This document shows positions 1 through 9,722 of a stretch of DNA of 64,000 bases, piece after piece. Position 1 is the first letter of the stretch; each line of letters opens with the position of its first letter. A program made the translations under genes and the position numbers. Under the pieces are notes generated by a model. It ran no database searches. It worked only from the letters and a program-made list of their open reading frames with translations, and was not told where the DNA came from. Location: NCBI RefSeq assembly GCF_022601675.1, contig NZ_JAKVIL010000014.1, positions 34,727 through 98,726 of the forward strand. Direction: 5' to 3'. Source of the stretch: Ancylobacter gelatini. Its GTDB lineage: Bacteria; Pseudomonadota; Alphaproteobacteria; Rhizobiales; Xanthobacteraceae.

Positions 1-312
1 CAGGAATATGAAGCCAAGATCAATTCCGGCGATCTGGTCGCGATTTCCGAGGTCGTGCGCGACCTCTATCGCTCCGACGCCCAGCCCGAGCAGTCTTACA
101 GCGAGCGCCAGCTCTACGAGGCCGCGCTCGACCGCATGGCGCGCGAGCTCGGCGCGGTGGAGAACCTCACCGAGACGGAAGCGGTCAAGATGATCGAGAC
201 CAATCTGCTCAAGGGTCCGCGTCGTCTGGGCAAGGGCGAGACGGATGCCGATCTCGCCGATGGCACCGATGCCGCCGATGCGGAGACCGAGACCGAGGAA
301 GCCGCCGCCTGA
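1..312 (+). CDS. carD: CarD family transcriptional regulator, C-terminal part
   Basis: This is the 3' end of a gene cut by the window edge; the frame is open from base 1 and ends with TGA at 310-312. The visible ~103 residues carry the helical C-terminal pattern of CarD/CdnL proteins (AISEVVRDLYR, YSERQLYEAALDRMARELG), then an acidic alanine/glutamate-rich tail. CarD proteins bind RNA polymerase beta subunit through an N-terminal Tudor-like domain (outside the window) and contact promoter DNA through the C-terminal helices, stabilising open complexes. A rho-independent terminator follows. The family call is firm; the N-terminal domain cannot be inspected. Confidence 0.88.
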   Translation, partial: QEYEAKINSGDLVAISEVVRDLYRSDAQPEQSYSERQLYEAALDRMARELGAVENLTETEAVKMIETNLLKGPRRLGKGETDADLADGTDAADAETETEEAAA

Positions 313-360
313 TTGCGGCTGGTGTGCGCCGTATCCCGGCTTGTGCCCGATCCTGATGAA

Positions 361-390
361 AGCCCGGCCTCGCGCCGGGCTTTTGCTTTT
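361..390 (+). terminator. rho-independent terminator after carD
   Basis: An 8-bp perfect stem (AGCCCGGC at 361-368, GCCGGGCT at 374-381) with a 5-base loop is followed by a T-rich run (TTTGCTTTT). It lies about 50 bases after the carD stop and ahead of the rpoH promoter, so it separates the two transcripts. Confidence 0.85.
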
Positions 391-471
391 CCTACGCCCG
401 GTCGTCCGGGCCCGCTTTCCGCGCCCGTTACGGCATTGGCTGCATTGCTGCCCTAACGGAAACATTCGTGT

Positions 472-496
472 GGAACCTTGCCTAGCCTCGCGCGTT
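472..496 (+). promoter_or_regulatory. EcfG-type (general stress response) promoter of rpoH
   Basis: GGAAC at 472-476, a 16-base spacer and CGTT at 493-496 match the promoter consensus of the alphaproteobacterial general-stress ECF sigma factor EcfG/RpoE2 (GGAAC-N16/17-cGTT). It lies about 70 bases upstream of the sigma-factor start codon at 567. The leader between promoter and start can fold (GTGAGC near 505-510 against GCTCGC near 517-522) and ends in a strong GAGGAGGG ribosome binding site. The match is seen directly; control by EcfG is inferred. Confidence 0.72.
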
Positions 497-566
497 GTTC
501 CGGCTGGTTGCGCAGCGTGAGCCAGGCAGCTCGCTCATGCGCGAAGCGGTGTGAGGAGGGGCGCAC

Positions 567-1454
<888 letters not shown>

Positions 1455-1463
1455 GTCGCCCGC

Positions 1464-2981
1464 CTATTCGGAGATGATCTTCACCTGTTCGCCGTAGGGC
1501 AGCTTGGCGCCGCGCGCCAGCCCGTTGATGATCAGGAAGCGGTCCAGCGCACGGTCCGGCACGTCCATCCGCGCGGCAAGCTTCTCCGGCGTGTCGGTCA
1601 GCCCCACCGTGACGATGCGCAGCCGTAGCGGCTTCACGTTTTCCGCCTCCTCGATGGAGACGCGCCGGAAGGTTTCGGCCGCCGCGCGGAACTGGCGGTC
1701 GAGTTCCGGGGTGAGGTCGCGCGCGGCGAAGATCAGCCGGTACACATCGCTGCCGAAGCGGATGGCAAACATGCGGAACGACCATTGCTCGCCGCGCGCC
1801 ACGGCGGTGGCGGCGGGAAAGCCGTTGAGCACGAGACTTTCCACCGAGGAGATTTCCACCCCGTCGATCCAGCCCGAGGACAGATACTGGCCCAGGCTCT
1901 GATCGCCGGTCACGCGCACGGCGTCGAGCCGCAGCGCCTCGCGACCGGAGGACGACGCGCCGAGCACAGCCTGCGAGGTGTTCTCCAGCGTAAAGCCCTG
2001 CGGCGCCGTAAAGGTGAAGCCGAGCTTGGGGTGAAAGAAGCGGCTGCCGCGGATGAAGCCTTCCTTGGGGTCGTCGCCATAGACCAGCCCGTCCAGCGCG
2101 GCCAGATACTGTTTGCGGTCGCGCTCTCCGGGCTTGTCGGGCGAGGCATATTCGCGGGCATTGGCCATGACGATGGAGATGCGCTCGGGCGTCGCCGGAT
2201 GACTCGCGAGAAAGTCGGCATTGTCCGGTGTCGAGGTCTGGCCGATCGAGGTCGATTTCAGGGAGGACTGTTCGCCCATCACCGTGAGGAAGCGCTCGGC
2301 GCCGTAAGGGTCGAAGCCGGCGCGCGCGCTGATGCCGACGCCGATGGCGTCCGCCTCCAGTTCCTGCCCGCGCGAGAAGCTCGCCAGCGAGATTCGGCTG
2401 CGGGCCAGCGCGAGGGCGCCGAGATCGGAGTCATTGACCACGTCCGAGATCACGCGGCTGACCAGCACCGCCTGCTTCATCTGGTCTTCGCGGGTGGCGG
2501 CATGGTTGGCGATTACATGGGCCATCTCATGAGCCAGCACCGAGGCGATCTCGGAATTGTCGGAGGCCAGCGCCAGCAGGCCGCGCGTGATGTAGAGCGA
2601 GCCATTGGGAAGGGCGAAGGCATTGATCGCCGGAGAATTGAGGATGGTGACCCGGTAGCGCTGGTCCGGCCGCTCCGACGCCGCCACCAGCCGGGTGACG
2701 ATGCTCTGGATCAGAGCCTGCAGCTTCGGGTCGCCGTAAATGCCGCCATAGGAGGCGACGAGGCGCTCATGCTCCTTGCGCTGGGCCGGGGTGAGCATTT
2801 CCTCCAGCGCCAGCTCGGCGGAGGCGGAAGCCTTCGGCTCACCGGGCTCGTTGAGGCTGGCGCAGGCGGCGGCAAACAGCGAGATGCCAGCGATGAAGGC
2901 GAGCGAGATCGAACGGCGCAGGCGATAACCTGACCCGCGCGCCGCTTCCGGCCGAGTCTCCTGCCGTCCTGCCGTTCTCAC
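1464..2981 (-). CDS. M48 family metalloprotease lipoprotein
   Basis: A 505-residue secreted zinc protease. The GTG at 2981 is chosen because it follows a GGGGGA ribosome binding site and overlaps the stop of the upstream gene as GTGA; an upstream TTG at 3008 has no such support. A lipobox (FAAACAS) ends the signal sequence at about residue 40. The gluzincin motif HEMAHVIANHA lies near residue 151, preceded by the NAFALPNGSLYITRGLL strand typical of M48. The C-terminal 60 residues (TPEKLAARMDVPDRALDRF, INGLARG) look like a LysM-like segment, as in BepA/YfgC-type periplasmic quality-control proteases. Translational coupling to the SNase-like gene suggests one operon. Envelope proteostasis is an inference from the family. 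Confidence 0.88.
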   Translation of the reverse strand: MRTAGRQETRPEAARGSGYRLRRSISLAFIAGISLFAAACASLNEPGEPKASASAELALEEMLTPAQRKEHERLVASYGGIYGDPKLQALIQSIVTRLVAASERPDQRYRVTILNSPAINAFALPNGSLYITRGLLALASDNSEIASVLAHEMAHVIANHAATREDQMKQAVLVSRVISDVVNDSDLGALALARSRISLASFSRGQELEADAIGVGISARAGFDPYGAERFLTVMGEQSSLKSTSIGQTSTPDNADFLASHPATPERISIVMANAREYASPDKPGERDRKQYLAALDGLVYGDDPKEGFIRGSRFFHPKLGFTFTAPQGFTLENTSQAVLGASSSGREALRLDAVRVTGDQSLGQYLSSGWIDGVEISSVESLVLNGFPAATAVARGEQWSFRMFAIRFGSDVYRLIFAARDLTPELDRQFRAAAETFRRVSIEEAENVKPLRLRIVTVGLTDTPEKLAARMDVPDRALDRFLIINGLARGAKLPYGEQVKIISE

Positions 2982-3865
2982 CGGTCCCCCGCCTTCTGTC
3001 CTTCCCAAACGTCGTCTACCGCCGCGATCTGCTCGATCCAGCGTATGTCGATCGCCGGCCCGCCATCCTCGACGACCGGGCCGCGAACCGCGACCCGCCG
3101 TCCGGCGACATCCGCCAGCGCAATGCCGCGCTGCGTTAAAGCGCGGCTGACATCCTTTTCCAGCCGAACCGTGGCGTCTTTGCGCCAGACCACGCCGAAA
3201 TTGAGATAATCGACCACGCGCCCGGTTCCAACCGTCAGTACGCGACCTGCCAGGATCGTGAAGCGCCCGCGTCGCTCGTTTAGCGCCGCGATATTACCGG
3301 CCGCGAGCGGCAGATGCGCCCACAGCCCCTGACGGCCCTGCCGCGCCGGGCGCTCGGCCTCGGCAAAGCTGTCCATGCAGCCGAGAAAACCGGGCTCCGG
3401 CCGTGCCACGGCAAGGCCGTCCGCCAGAAGTGCGGCTTGCAACGCAATGGATGCCTGCCCGTTTTCAGCATCAAGGCGCACCAGGCCGGCGTGCCGGCCA
3501 TGGCGGTCGGTGCCGGCCCCGGCCTGCGCGAGGCTCGCCATCCGGCCGGGCGTCGTGCGGCCGAGGAAAGCGGCCATCGCCGCCTCTCCCCCGGCGGCGT
3601 CTATGGCGGCGAGCCGCACGAGGCGGGAATCCTCCAGCACCAGTTCCCCGGCGTCGGTGACCCCCGTGACGCGGCCAAGCGGGCGGTAATCATCCGGGCA
3701 TGGCGTGGCGGCAAGAGCGGGCAGGGCGGTCATCAGCAGGGCGACGAGGCCGGTGATCGTCGCGGTGCAGGCACGCAGCGAAGCGGCGGCCCGATGCGGC
3801 GCGCCGGGAAAAAGCGGGCATCCTGTCAGCCGGCTTGCGGCGACGGTCGATGACGGCAGTCCCAT
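2978..3865 (-). CDS. SNase-like (thermonuclease fold) exported protein
   Basis: A 295-residue protein with a hydrophobic signal segment (ITGLVALLMTALPALAA) after a long, probably over-annotated N-terminus. The mature part has the staphylococcal nuclease-like OB-fold pattern: GRVTGVTDAGELVLED, LVRLAAIDA, DRHGRHAGLVRL and the terminal FAEAERPARQGRQGLWA. Family members are calcium-dependent nucleases, but many alphaproteobacterial homologues have diverged active sites, so catalytic activity is uncertain. About 100 further residues follow the SNase part and match no domain I recognise. The stop overlaps the start of the M48 protease gene by four bases, indicating coupled translation. Confidence 0.78.
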   Translation of the reverse strand: MGLPSSTVAASRLTGCPLFPGAPHRAAASLRACTATITGLVALLMTALPALAATPCPDDYRPLGRVTGVTDAGELVLEDSRLVRLAAIDAAGGEAAMAAFLGRTTPGRMASLAQAGAGTDRHGRHAGLVRLDAENGQASIALQAALLADGLAVARPEPGFLGCMDSFAEAERPARQGRQGLWAHLPLAAGNIAALNERRGRFTILAGRVLTVGTGRVVDYLNFGVVWRKDATVRLEKDVSRALTQRGIALADVAGRRVAVRGPVVEDGGPAIDIRWIEQIAAVDDVWEGQKAGDR

Positions 3866-4049
3866 CGCGCCTCGATCGCTCTGCTATTTCAACGACATCC
3901 ATCATACAAGAATGCGCCGCGCGCGCCATCCGCCCATGGAAGGGAGCGCCGGTGCGTGCCGGGATGCTTGCCCGTGACGACGATTCGCTTCATACGCTAG
4001 GAAGCTGTCCTGCCCCTGCGCCGGATAGCGGGGAAGTCGAGGCTTCCAC

Positions 4050-4126
4050 CTCCCGGTAGCTCAGCAGGATAGAGCACAGGTTTCCTAAACCTGGGGTCAG
4101 GGGTTCGAATCCCTTCCGGGAGGCCA
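4050..4126 (+). tRNA. tRNA-Arg (anticodon CCU)
   Basis: A complete 77-base cloverleaf with encoded CCA. The acceptor stem CTCCCGG (4050-4056) pairs with CCGGGAG, the D arm is TAGCTCAGCAGGATAGAGC, the anticodon stem CAGGT/ACCTG encloses TTCCTAA, giving CCU at 4084-4086, and the T arm holds GGGTTCGAATCCC. It reads the rare arginine codon AGG. This tRNA is a frequent integration site for mobile elements in proteobacteria, and the siderophore locus starts right after it, but no integrase or duplicated tRNA 3' end was found. Confidence 0.97.
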
Positions 4127-4235
4127 TTTCCGCCCCCTCAATGCGCCCGGTCCAAGTGCCGCACCGGCATGACACCATCTCCTGTCCGAGTCGCCGTCAT
4201 CAGCGGCGGCCTTGCCTTGGGTAAGGTTTGTGATC

Positions 4236-4274
4236 ATTACTTTAAGTAATTCCAAACAGGCTTATGGCTATAAT
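4236..4274 (+). promoter_or_regulatory. candidate operator and promoter of the siderophore operon
   Basis: The ~190 bases between the tRNA and the binding-protein gene are strikingly AT-rich for this genome. They contain a 15-base palindrome ATTACTTTAAGTAAT (4236-4250; perfect 7-base arms round a single T) and a consensus -10 box TATAAT at 4269-4274. The palindrome covers the place where the -35 element should be, the usual arrangement for a repressor. No good -35 box is visible. Further short dyads (TTAGACTAA; AAACAA...TTGTTT) follow. Iron control is inferred from the genes downstream; the site is not a classical Fur box. Confidence 0.45.
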
Positions 4275-4382
4275 CAGATTAGACTAATTAAAAACAAACG
4301 ATTACAGATTGTTTAGTTGACGGTCTGGGTGCAGAAGGCGGATAGCCATCTTCACTGTCGATCACCGTCCACGAAGTTCTCC

Positions 4383-5540
4383 ATGATGCGAAGCCGAGCG
4401 GATCGTTCATCCAGCCGTCTGTCCTATGTCTGGACGGCTTTCGCCCACCGTTTCGCCGGAATCGTTGTCGCCGCGTTGGTGCTGTGCCTGCTGTCGGCCG
4501 GCGCGCGCGCGCAGGTGACGCTGACCGACGTTACCGGGCGCGAGGTGACGCTTGAGAAGCCGGCGAGCCGGCTACTGATCGATGACGGGCGTTTCCTCGT
4601 CGCGCTGTCGCTGGTGCATCCTGACCCGGTGAGTGTTCTCGCCGCCTGGCCGCGGGACATCAACCGCATCGGCAAGCGGACCTATGAGGACTACCGCGCG
4701 AAGTTCCCGGCGATCGATTCGCTGGCCAAGGTGGCGAGTTCAGCCGGGGCGCTTTCCGTGGAGCAGGTGGTGGCGGCGCGGCCGGACCTCGCCGTGTTCT
4801 CGCTCGGCTCGCAGCCCTCTGACGAGGAGCGCGCACGCATCGAGGCGGCGGGCATCCCGGTCGTGGTCATCGATTTCTTCACCCATCCGCTGACCAATGT
4901 TGAGCCGAGCCTCACCCTGCTCGGCAAAGCCACGGGACGCGAGGCGCAGGCGGCCGACTTTCTGGCCTTCCGCCGCGCGCAACTGGATGCGATCACCGCC
5001 AAGGTGGCGGCGCTGCCCGCGGACAAGCGCCCGCGCGTCTTTCTGGAGCCGCACGCGGCCATGACGGCCGATTGCTGCAACTCGCCGGGCCGCGGCAATG
5101 TCGGCGACATCATCGAGATGGTGGGCGGCACCAATATCGGTGCGGCGGTGATCCCGCGCGCCTTCGGCAAGCTCAATCTCGAATACGTCATCGCGCAGGA
5201 CCCGCAGGTCTACATCGCGACCGGCGGCAGCCACATGGAAGGCACGGCCGGGCTGCTGGTCGGGCCGGAATACAGCGCCGAGCGCGCGCGAGAGACGCTG
5301 GAGGGCGTGGTGTCTCGCCCCGGCTTCTCGGGCTTCGACGCGGTGCGCGAGGGGAGGGTGCATGGGCTGTCCCACCAGCTCCTCAACTCGCCGCTCGACG
5401 TGCTCACCGTCGGGCTGCTCGCCAAATGGGTCCATCCCGAACTCTTCGCCGATCTCGATGTCGAGGCCACGCAGCGCGCGCTGAACGAGCGGTTTCTCGC
5501 CGTGCCGGTGACGGGCGCCAACTGGATCGACCTCGACTGA
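4383..5540 (+). CDS. periplasmic ferric-siderophore binding protein (FecB/FepB-like)
   Basis: A 385-residue class III substrate-binding protein for the ABC importer encoded at 15.3-17.2 kb. The ATG at 4383 (next ATG 4386) is preferred over an upstream TTG at 4317, because it opens a good signal peptide: a basic n-region, IVVAALVLCLLSAGARAQ, and likely cleavage after ARA. The mature protein starts with VTLTDVTGREVTLEKPASR, the typical opening of FecB/BtuF-type proteins, and has two lobes (VVAARPDLAVFSLGS; GDIIEMVGGTNIG). An unusual TADCCNSPGRGNVG segment carries two adjacent cysteines. It is the first gene of the siderophore operon and probably binds the ferric catecholate made by the downstream genes. 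Confidence 0.87.
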   Translation: MMRSRADRSSSRLSYVWTAFAHRFAGIVVAALVLCLLSAGARAQVTLTDVTGREVTLEKPASRLLIDDGRFLVALSLVHPDPVSVLAAWPRDINRIGKRTYEDYRAKFPAIDSLAKVASSAGALSVEQVVAARPDLAVFSLGSQPSDEERARIEAAGIPVVVIDFFTHPLTNVEPSLTLLGKATGREAQAADFLAFRRAQLDAITAKVAALPADKRPRVFLEPHAAMTADCCNSPGRGNVGDIIEMVGGTNIGAAVIPRAFGKLNLEYVIAQDPQVYIATGGSHMEGTAGLLVGPEYSAERARETLEGVVSRPGFSGFDAVREGRVHGLSHQLLNSPLDVLTVGLLAKWVHPELFADLDVEATQRALNERFLAVPVTGANWIDLD

Positions 5541-5599
5541 TGCACCGACCGACGCGCGCCCCCGCGCCGCGTCCCCCGCTTTTCCAACGGAGAAACGCC

Positions 5600-6787
5600 A
5601 TGCCGACCACTGCCCGTCCTGTACGCCCCAGCTTGCGCGGCCTGCGCAGCCTCGTCCTCGCCGCCACCGCGCTGGCGGCCTTCAGCGGCGCCGCGCTGGC
5701 GGATCCCGAATTCGTGAAATCCGTCAAGCCGGGCTCGGGGCTCTACGAGCTGGTGTTCAGCGCGCCGATGAACCGGGTCTATGTCGCCGCTGCCGGCACG
5801 CGCGGGTCCACCGATACCAGTGTCGTCGCGCTCGATCCGGCGACGCTCGAGGTCAAGGAGACCATCTCCCTCGGCGACGATCCGGTCTTCGGCCTCGGCA
5901 TCAACAACAAGACCAACACGCTCTACGGCACCCAGACCCGCAACGGCACGATCGCCGTGGTCGACCTCAAGGCGGGCAAGGTCGTCGCCACCATCGCCAA
6001 GGAGGACAAGGCCCATGTCCGCCAGATTGCGGTCGACGAGGCGGCGAACCGCGTCTACGTCTCCGTCACCGGCCGCCGCGACACGCCGAGCTCGGTGTGG
6101 ATCATCGACGGCGCGACCAACAAGGTCGTCGACAGCGTTGACGGGCTGACCGGCTCCGTCACCGGCCTTGCGCTTGATGCCAAGGGCAACCGGCTTTTCC
6201 TCTCGGGGCTGGACGGCAACGAGGTGCAGGTGGTCGATCTCGCCACCAAGCAGGTCACCAAGCGCTTCCCGTCGGGCGGCGAGGGGGCGATCAACGTCGC
6301 TTATGACGCGAGCGGCGATCAGGTCTTCGTCGCGAATCAGGGCTCGGGCGAGGTCGTGGCGCTCGACGCCAAGGACGGCAAGATTCTCAAGCAGATCCCG
6401 ACCGGAGAGGGCGCCCTGTCGCTGGCGATCGATCCCGAGCGCAGTCTCGTCTATGTCACCAACCGCCGCGCCGGCTATGTGACGCTGATCGATACCAAGA
6501 CGCTGGATCCGGTCGCCAACGTCAATCTCGGCTCAATGCCGCAGACCGTGACCATCGATGTCGCCACCGGCAACGCCTATGTCTCGTCCAAGATGAAGTC
6601 CGCCATGCGTCCGCGTCCGCCCGCGCCCCCGGCTGGCGCGGCTGGCGCGGCCGGTACGCCGCCTGTCCAGCCGGCTTCCGCGCCGGCGGCGGGTGCGCCT
6701 CCTGCCGGCGCTCCCGGCGGCGAGCGCGCGCGTCCGGTGCCGATGGTCGACCCCTTCGGCGATACCGTGACCCTGATCAAGCCCTGA
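5600..6787 (+). CDS. YncE-type seven-bladed beta-propeller protein
   Basis: A 395-residue exported protein. ATG 5600 follows an ACGGAG ribosome binding site and a signal peptide (LVLAATALAAFSGAALA). The body consists of repeated ~40-residue blades with the pattern of YncE/YVTN propellers (NRVYVAAAGTRG, NKTNTLYGTQTRNG, NRLFLSGLDGNEV, RSLVYVTNRRAGYV). Before the last strand (FGDTVTLIKP), which should close the propeller, lies a ~50-residue proline/alanine-rich insertion (about residues 333-383). E. coli YncE is an iron-repressed periplasmic propeller of unclear role. Its place between the binding-protein gene and entC suggests a part in siderophore handling in the periplasm, but the function is unknown. 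Confidence 0.85.
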   Translation: MPTTARPVRPSLRGLRSLVLAATALAAFSGAALADPEFVKSVKPGSGLYELVFSAPMNRVYVAAAGTRGSTDTSVVALDPATLEVKETISLGDDPVFGLGINNKTNTLYGTQTRNGTIAVVDLKAGKVVATIAKEDKAHVRQIAVDEAANRVYVSVTGRRDTPSSVWIIDGATNKVVDSVDGLTGSVTGLALDAKGNRLFLSGLDGNEVQVVDLATKQVTKRFPSGGEGAINVAYDASGDQVFVANQGSGEVVALDAKDGKILKQIPTGEGALSLAIDPERSLVYVTNRRAGYVTLIDTKTLDPVANVNLGSMPQTVTIDVATGNAYVSSKMKSAMRPRPPAPPAGAAGAAGTPPVQPASAPAAGAPPAGAPGGERARPVPMVDPFGDTVTLIKP

Positions 6788-6800
6788 TCCGGCCCGTGCT

Positions 6801-6858
6801 TCGCCCCTCACGGGGGCGAGCCTGACGCTCTCCCGCGTCCCGTCTCCGACGGGGCGCG
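6801..6858 (+). other. two hairpins between yncE-like gene and entC
   Basis: The short gap holds two stem-loops: TCGCCCC/GGGGCGA (6801-6819, 7 bp) and CGCGTCCCGT/ACGGGGCGCG (6834-6858, 10 bp with one G-T pair, 5-base loop). Neither is followed by a T run, so they are more likely to set mRNA stability or partial attenuation between transport and biosynthesis genes than to stop transcription. Confidence 0.5.
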
Positions 6859-6883
6859 TTCGTCCCGAACAGGAACCCTGCCG

Positions 6884-8101
6884 ATGACCGCACCTTCCAA
6901 AGGAGCGATGCGCATGCGCGATGCCGGAACGCAGGCGCGCTTTGCGCCTGCCCTGCCTTTCGCGCTGGTATCGGATCGCGAGACGGTGGTCGGCCGGGGC
7001 TGCCTCGGCGTGCTTCCCGCCGGCGAGCGCCCGCTTGGCGAGCGGGTGGGGGACTGGTTCGCCGCTCATCCGAGCGCGCGGCTGCTGGTCGGCGCGCTGC
7101 CTTATGACCATCGCAGGCCTGCCCATCTGTTCCAGCCGGCCGAGGTCTCGCGCAGCGCGAGCCGCGCCTGCTTCGCCGCCGCCTTTCCCCCGCCAGCGCT
7201 CGTGCCGGCCGCGCCGGCTGCCGCGCCGCGTTGGACTGCGCAACCCGAACCATCGCTCGCCCGCTACCGCACGGCTGTGGCCGAGGCGCTCGCGATGATG
7301 GCGCGTGGAGAGGACGGGTTGCGCAAGATCGTGCTGTCGCGCAGCCTGCGCCTGAATTCGGACCGGCCGGTGGACGCCAGCGCCCTGCTGCGCCGGCTCG
7401 CCGAGGACCATCATGCCGTGGCGTTCTGCGTGCCGCTGCCGGGCGAGCGCCCCCGCGCGCTGGTTGGCGCGACGCCGGAACTGCTGATCGACAAGAAGGG
7501 CGCGGCCATCGTCTCCCATCCGCTGGCCGGCTCCGCTCGGCGCTCGCGCGAGAAGGTGGCTGACGAGGCGGCGGCGCGCGCGCTGCTGGCTTCCGAGAAG
7601 GACAATCGCGAGCATCAAGAGGTGGTGAGCGCCATTCTTGACCAGCTCGCGCCCTATTGCACCGAACTCGGTGCGCCGGAGGGCACCCAGCTCACCGCGA
7701 CCAACAGCATGTGGCATCTCGGCACCCGCATCACCGGGCGGGTGCGCGATGCCGCGATGCCGTCGGTCGACATCGCCGCGCTGCTGCACCCGACGCCCGC
7801 GGTCTGCGGCACCCCGCGCGCGGCGGCGGACCGGGCGATCGCGGCGCTTGAAGGCTATGATCGCGGCTTCTACGCCGGCGCGGTCGGCTGGTGCGACGCA
7901 TCGGGCGATGGCACCTGGCATGTCGCCATACGCTGCGCCGAAATTGCCGACGCCGAGGCGCGGCTCTATGCCGGCGCCGGAATCGTGCCCGGTTCCGACC
8001 CGCAGGCCGAGGGCGACGAGACCTCCGCCAAGTTCGCCGCGCTGCTGCGCGCGCTCGGCATCGACGAAGACGGGCACCCTCTGCCGGAGGATGCGGCGTG
8101 A
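6884..8101 (+). CDS. entC: isochorismate synthase
   Basis: A 405-residue chorismate-binding enzyme that converts chorismate to isochorismate, the first step to 2,3-dihydroxybenzoate (DHB). Signature elements: [10 protein letters not shown], the [10 protein letters not shown] strand, [37 protein letters not shown] and the closing [21 protein letters not shown]. The lengths and motifs fit EntC/DhbC; there is no lyase domain as in salicylate synthases. ATG 6884 has an AGGA site upstream, but ATG 6914 has a better one (AAAGGAG, 8-base spacing), so the true start may be ten codons later. The stop overlaps the entE start. Confidence 0.95.
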   Translation: MTAPSKGAMRMRDAGTQARFAPALPFALVSDRETVVGRGCLGVLPAGERPLGERVGDWFAAHPSARLLVGALPYDHRRPAHLFQPAEVSRSASRACFAAAFPPPALVPAAPAAAPRWTAQPEPSLARYRTAVAEALAMMARGEDGLRKIVLSRSLRLNSDRPVDASALLRRLAEDHHAVAFCVPLPGERPRALVGATPELLIDKKGAAIVSHPLAGSARRSREKVADEAAARALLASEKDNREHQEVVSAILDQLAPYCTELGAPEGTQLTATNSMWHLGTRITGRVRDAAMPSVDIAALLHPTPAVCGTPRAAADRAIAALEGYDRGFYAGAVGWCDASGDGTWHVAIRCAEIADAEARLYAGAGIVPGSDPQAEGDETSAKFAALLRALGIDEDGHPLPEDAA

Positions 8102-9720
8102 TCCCGCTGACGCAGACATGGCCGGCCGAGTTGGCCGCGCGCTATCGCGAAAAAGGCTATTGGCGCGGCGAGACCTTCTCCGCCCTGCTGCGCGAGCGGG
8201 CGACGCGCTTTGCCGGGCATACCGCCGTGGTCGCGGGCGAGACGCGTTGGAGCTATGCCGAATTGCTGGCCCGCGCCGAACATCTGGCGGGCGGTTTCCT
8301 GTCGCTGGGGCTGAAGCCCGGTGACCGCGTGGTGGTGCAGCTTCCCAATATCGCGGAGTTCCTCTCCGTGGTGTTCGCCCTGTTCCGGGCGCGGCTGGTG
8401 CCGGTCTATGCGCTGCCCGCCCATCGCGTGGTGGAAATCGCACATTTCGCCCGCACGGCGGAAGCGCGCGGCTATGTGATCGCCTCCAGCCATGACGGTT
8501 TCGACTACCGGGCGCTTGCAGCGCAGGTGCAAAACGAGGTGCCGGCGCTGGAGCATATCGTGGTGGTGGGCGAGCCGGGCCCATTCGTCGCGCTCGACGC
8601 GCTGCCCGCCTTCACCGGCGCGCTGCCGGAGGACGCCGACCCGTCCGATGTCGCGTTCCTGCAGATTTCCGGCGGCTCGACGGGGCTGTCCAAGCTCATT
8701 CCCCGCACACATGACGATTACATCTACTCGTTCCGCGCCAGCGCCGAGATCTGCGGGCTGACGCCGGAGAGTGTCTATCTGGTCGCCCTGCCGGCCGCGC
8801 ATAATTTCCCGATGAGCTCGCCCGGTTTCATGGGTGCGCTCCATGCCGGCTCGACCGTGGTGATGAGCCCGTCGCCGAGCCCGGAGATCGCCTTTACGCT
8901 GATCGAGCGCGAGCGGGTGACCATCACCGGCCTCGTGCCGCCGCTGGCCCTGCTGTGGCTCCAGGCCGCGCCGGGCTCGAAGCATGACCTGTCCTCGCTC
9001 CAGGTCCTTCAGGTCGGCGGCGCCAAATTCATGCCGGAAGCTGCGCGCCGGGTGCGCCCCGTGCTGGGCTGTACGCTGCAGCAGGTGTTCGGCATGGCCG
9101 AGGGGCTGGTGAACTATACCCGCCTCGACGACCCGGAAGAGACCATCGTCACCACGCAAGGGCGGCCCATCAGCCCCGACGACGAGGTGCTGATCCTCGA
9201 CGACGCCGGCCATCCCGTGCCCGAGGGCGAGCCCGGCAACCTGCTCACGCGCGGGCCCTACACCATCCGCGCCTATCACAATAATGATGGCGCCAATGCC
9301 CGCGCCTTCACCCCCGACGGCTATTACCGCACCGGCGACATGGTGAAGCGCACGCCGGAGGGTTATCTCGTGGTGCAGGGCCGGGCCACCGACCATATCA
9401 ACCGCGCGGGCGAGAAGATTTCGGCGGAAGAGATCGAGGATCATCTCCTCGCCCATCCGAACGTGTTCGATGCCGCCGTGGTGTCGCTGCCCGACGAGTT
9501 TCTCGGCGAGCGCTCCTGCGCCTTCGTGATCGCGCAGGGCGAGAAGCCGAAGGCGGCGGCACTCAAGGCGTGGATGCGCACGCGCGGCCTCGCCGACTTC
9601 AAGGTGCCCGATCAGGTGGTGTTCGTGGATGCGTTCGAGACCACCGCCGTCGGCAAGGTCTCGCGCAAGGAGCTGCGGGCCTCGCTGCGCCGCCGCTTCC
9701 TCGAACAGGCGGAGGCGTGA
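8098..9720 (+). CDS. entE: 2,3-dihydroxybenzoate-AMP ligase
   Basis: A 540-residue stand-alone adenylation enzyme that activates DHB and loads it on the aryl carrier protein. It starts at GTG 8098 inside a GTGA overlap with entC. Motifs: [20 protein letters not shown] (P-loop), the pocket loop [38 protein letters not shown] and the terminal [11 protein letters not shown] lysine. In the DhbE structure family, Ser at the loop position and Val after GMAEGL go with DHB, while Cys and Leu go with salicylate; this protein has the Ser/Val pair. DHB as substrate also agrees with entA and entB in the operon. Confidence 0.96.
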   Translation: MIPLTQTWPAELAARYREKGYWRGETFSALLRERATRFAGHTAVVAGETRWSYAELLARAEHLAGGFLSLGLKPGDRVVVQLPNIAEFLSVVFALFRARLVPVYALPAHRVVEIAHFARTAEARGYVIASSHDGFDYRALAAQVQNEVPALEHIVVVGEPGPFVALDALPAFTGALPEDADPSDVAFLQISGGSTGLSKLIPRTHDDYIYSFRASAEICGLTPESVYLVALPAAHNFPMSSPGFMGALHAGSTVVMSPSPSPEIAFTLIERERVTITGLVPPLALLWLQAAPGSKHDLSSLQVLQVGGAKFMPEAARRVRPVLGCTLQQVFGMAEGLVNYTRLDDPEETIVTTQGRPISPDDEVLILDDAGHPVPEGEPGNLLTRGPYTIRAYHNNDGANARAFTPDGYYRTGDMVKRTPEGYLVVQGRATDHINRAGEKISAEEIEDHLLAHPNVFDAAVVSLPDEFLGERSCAFVIAQGEKPKAAALKAWMRTRGLADFKVPDQVVFVDAFETTAVGKVSRKELRASLRRRFLEQAEA

Positions 9721-9722
9721 GA

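Noticed and set aside
4100..4126. Possible attachment site at the tRNA-Arg 3' end
   Set aside because: I found no second copy of the tRNA end in the window and no integrase near it; xerC at 34 kb is the housekeeping enzyme.
4317..4382. Longer binding-protein start at TTG 4317
   Set aside because: It would put a polar leader before the signal peptide, and ATG 4383 gives a normal signal sequence.
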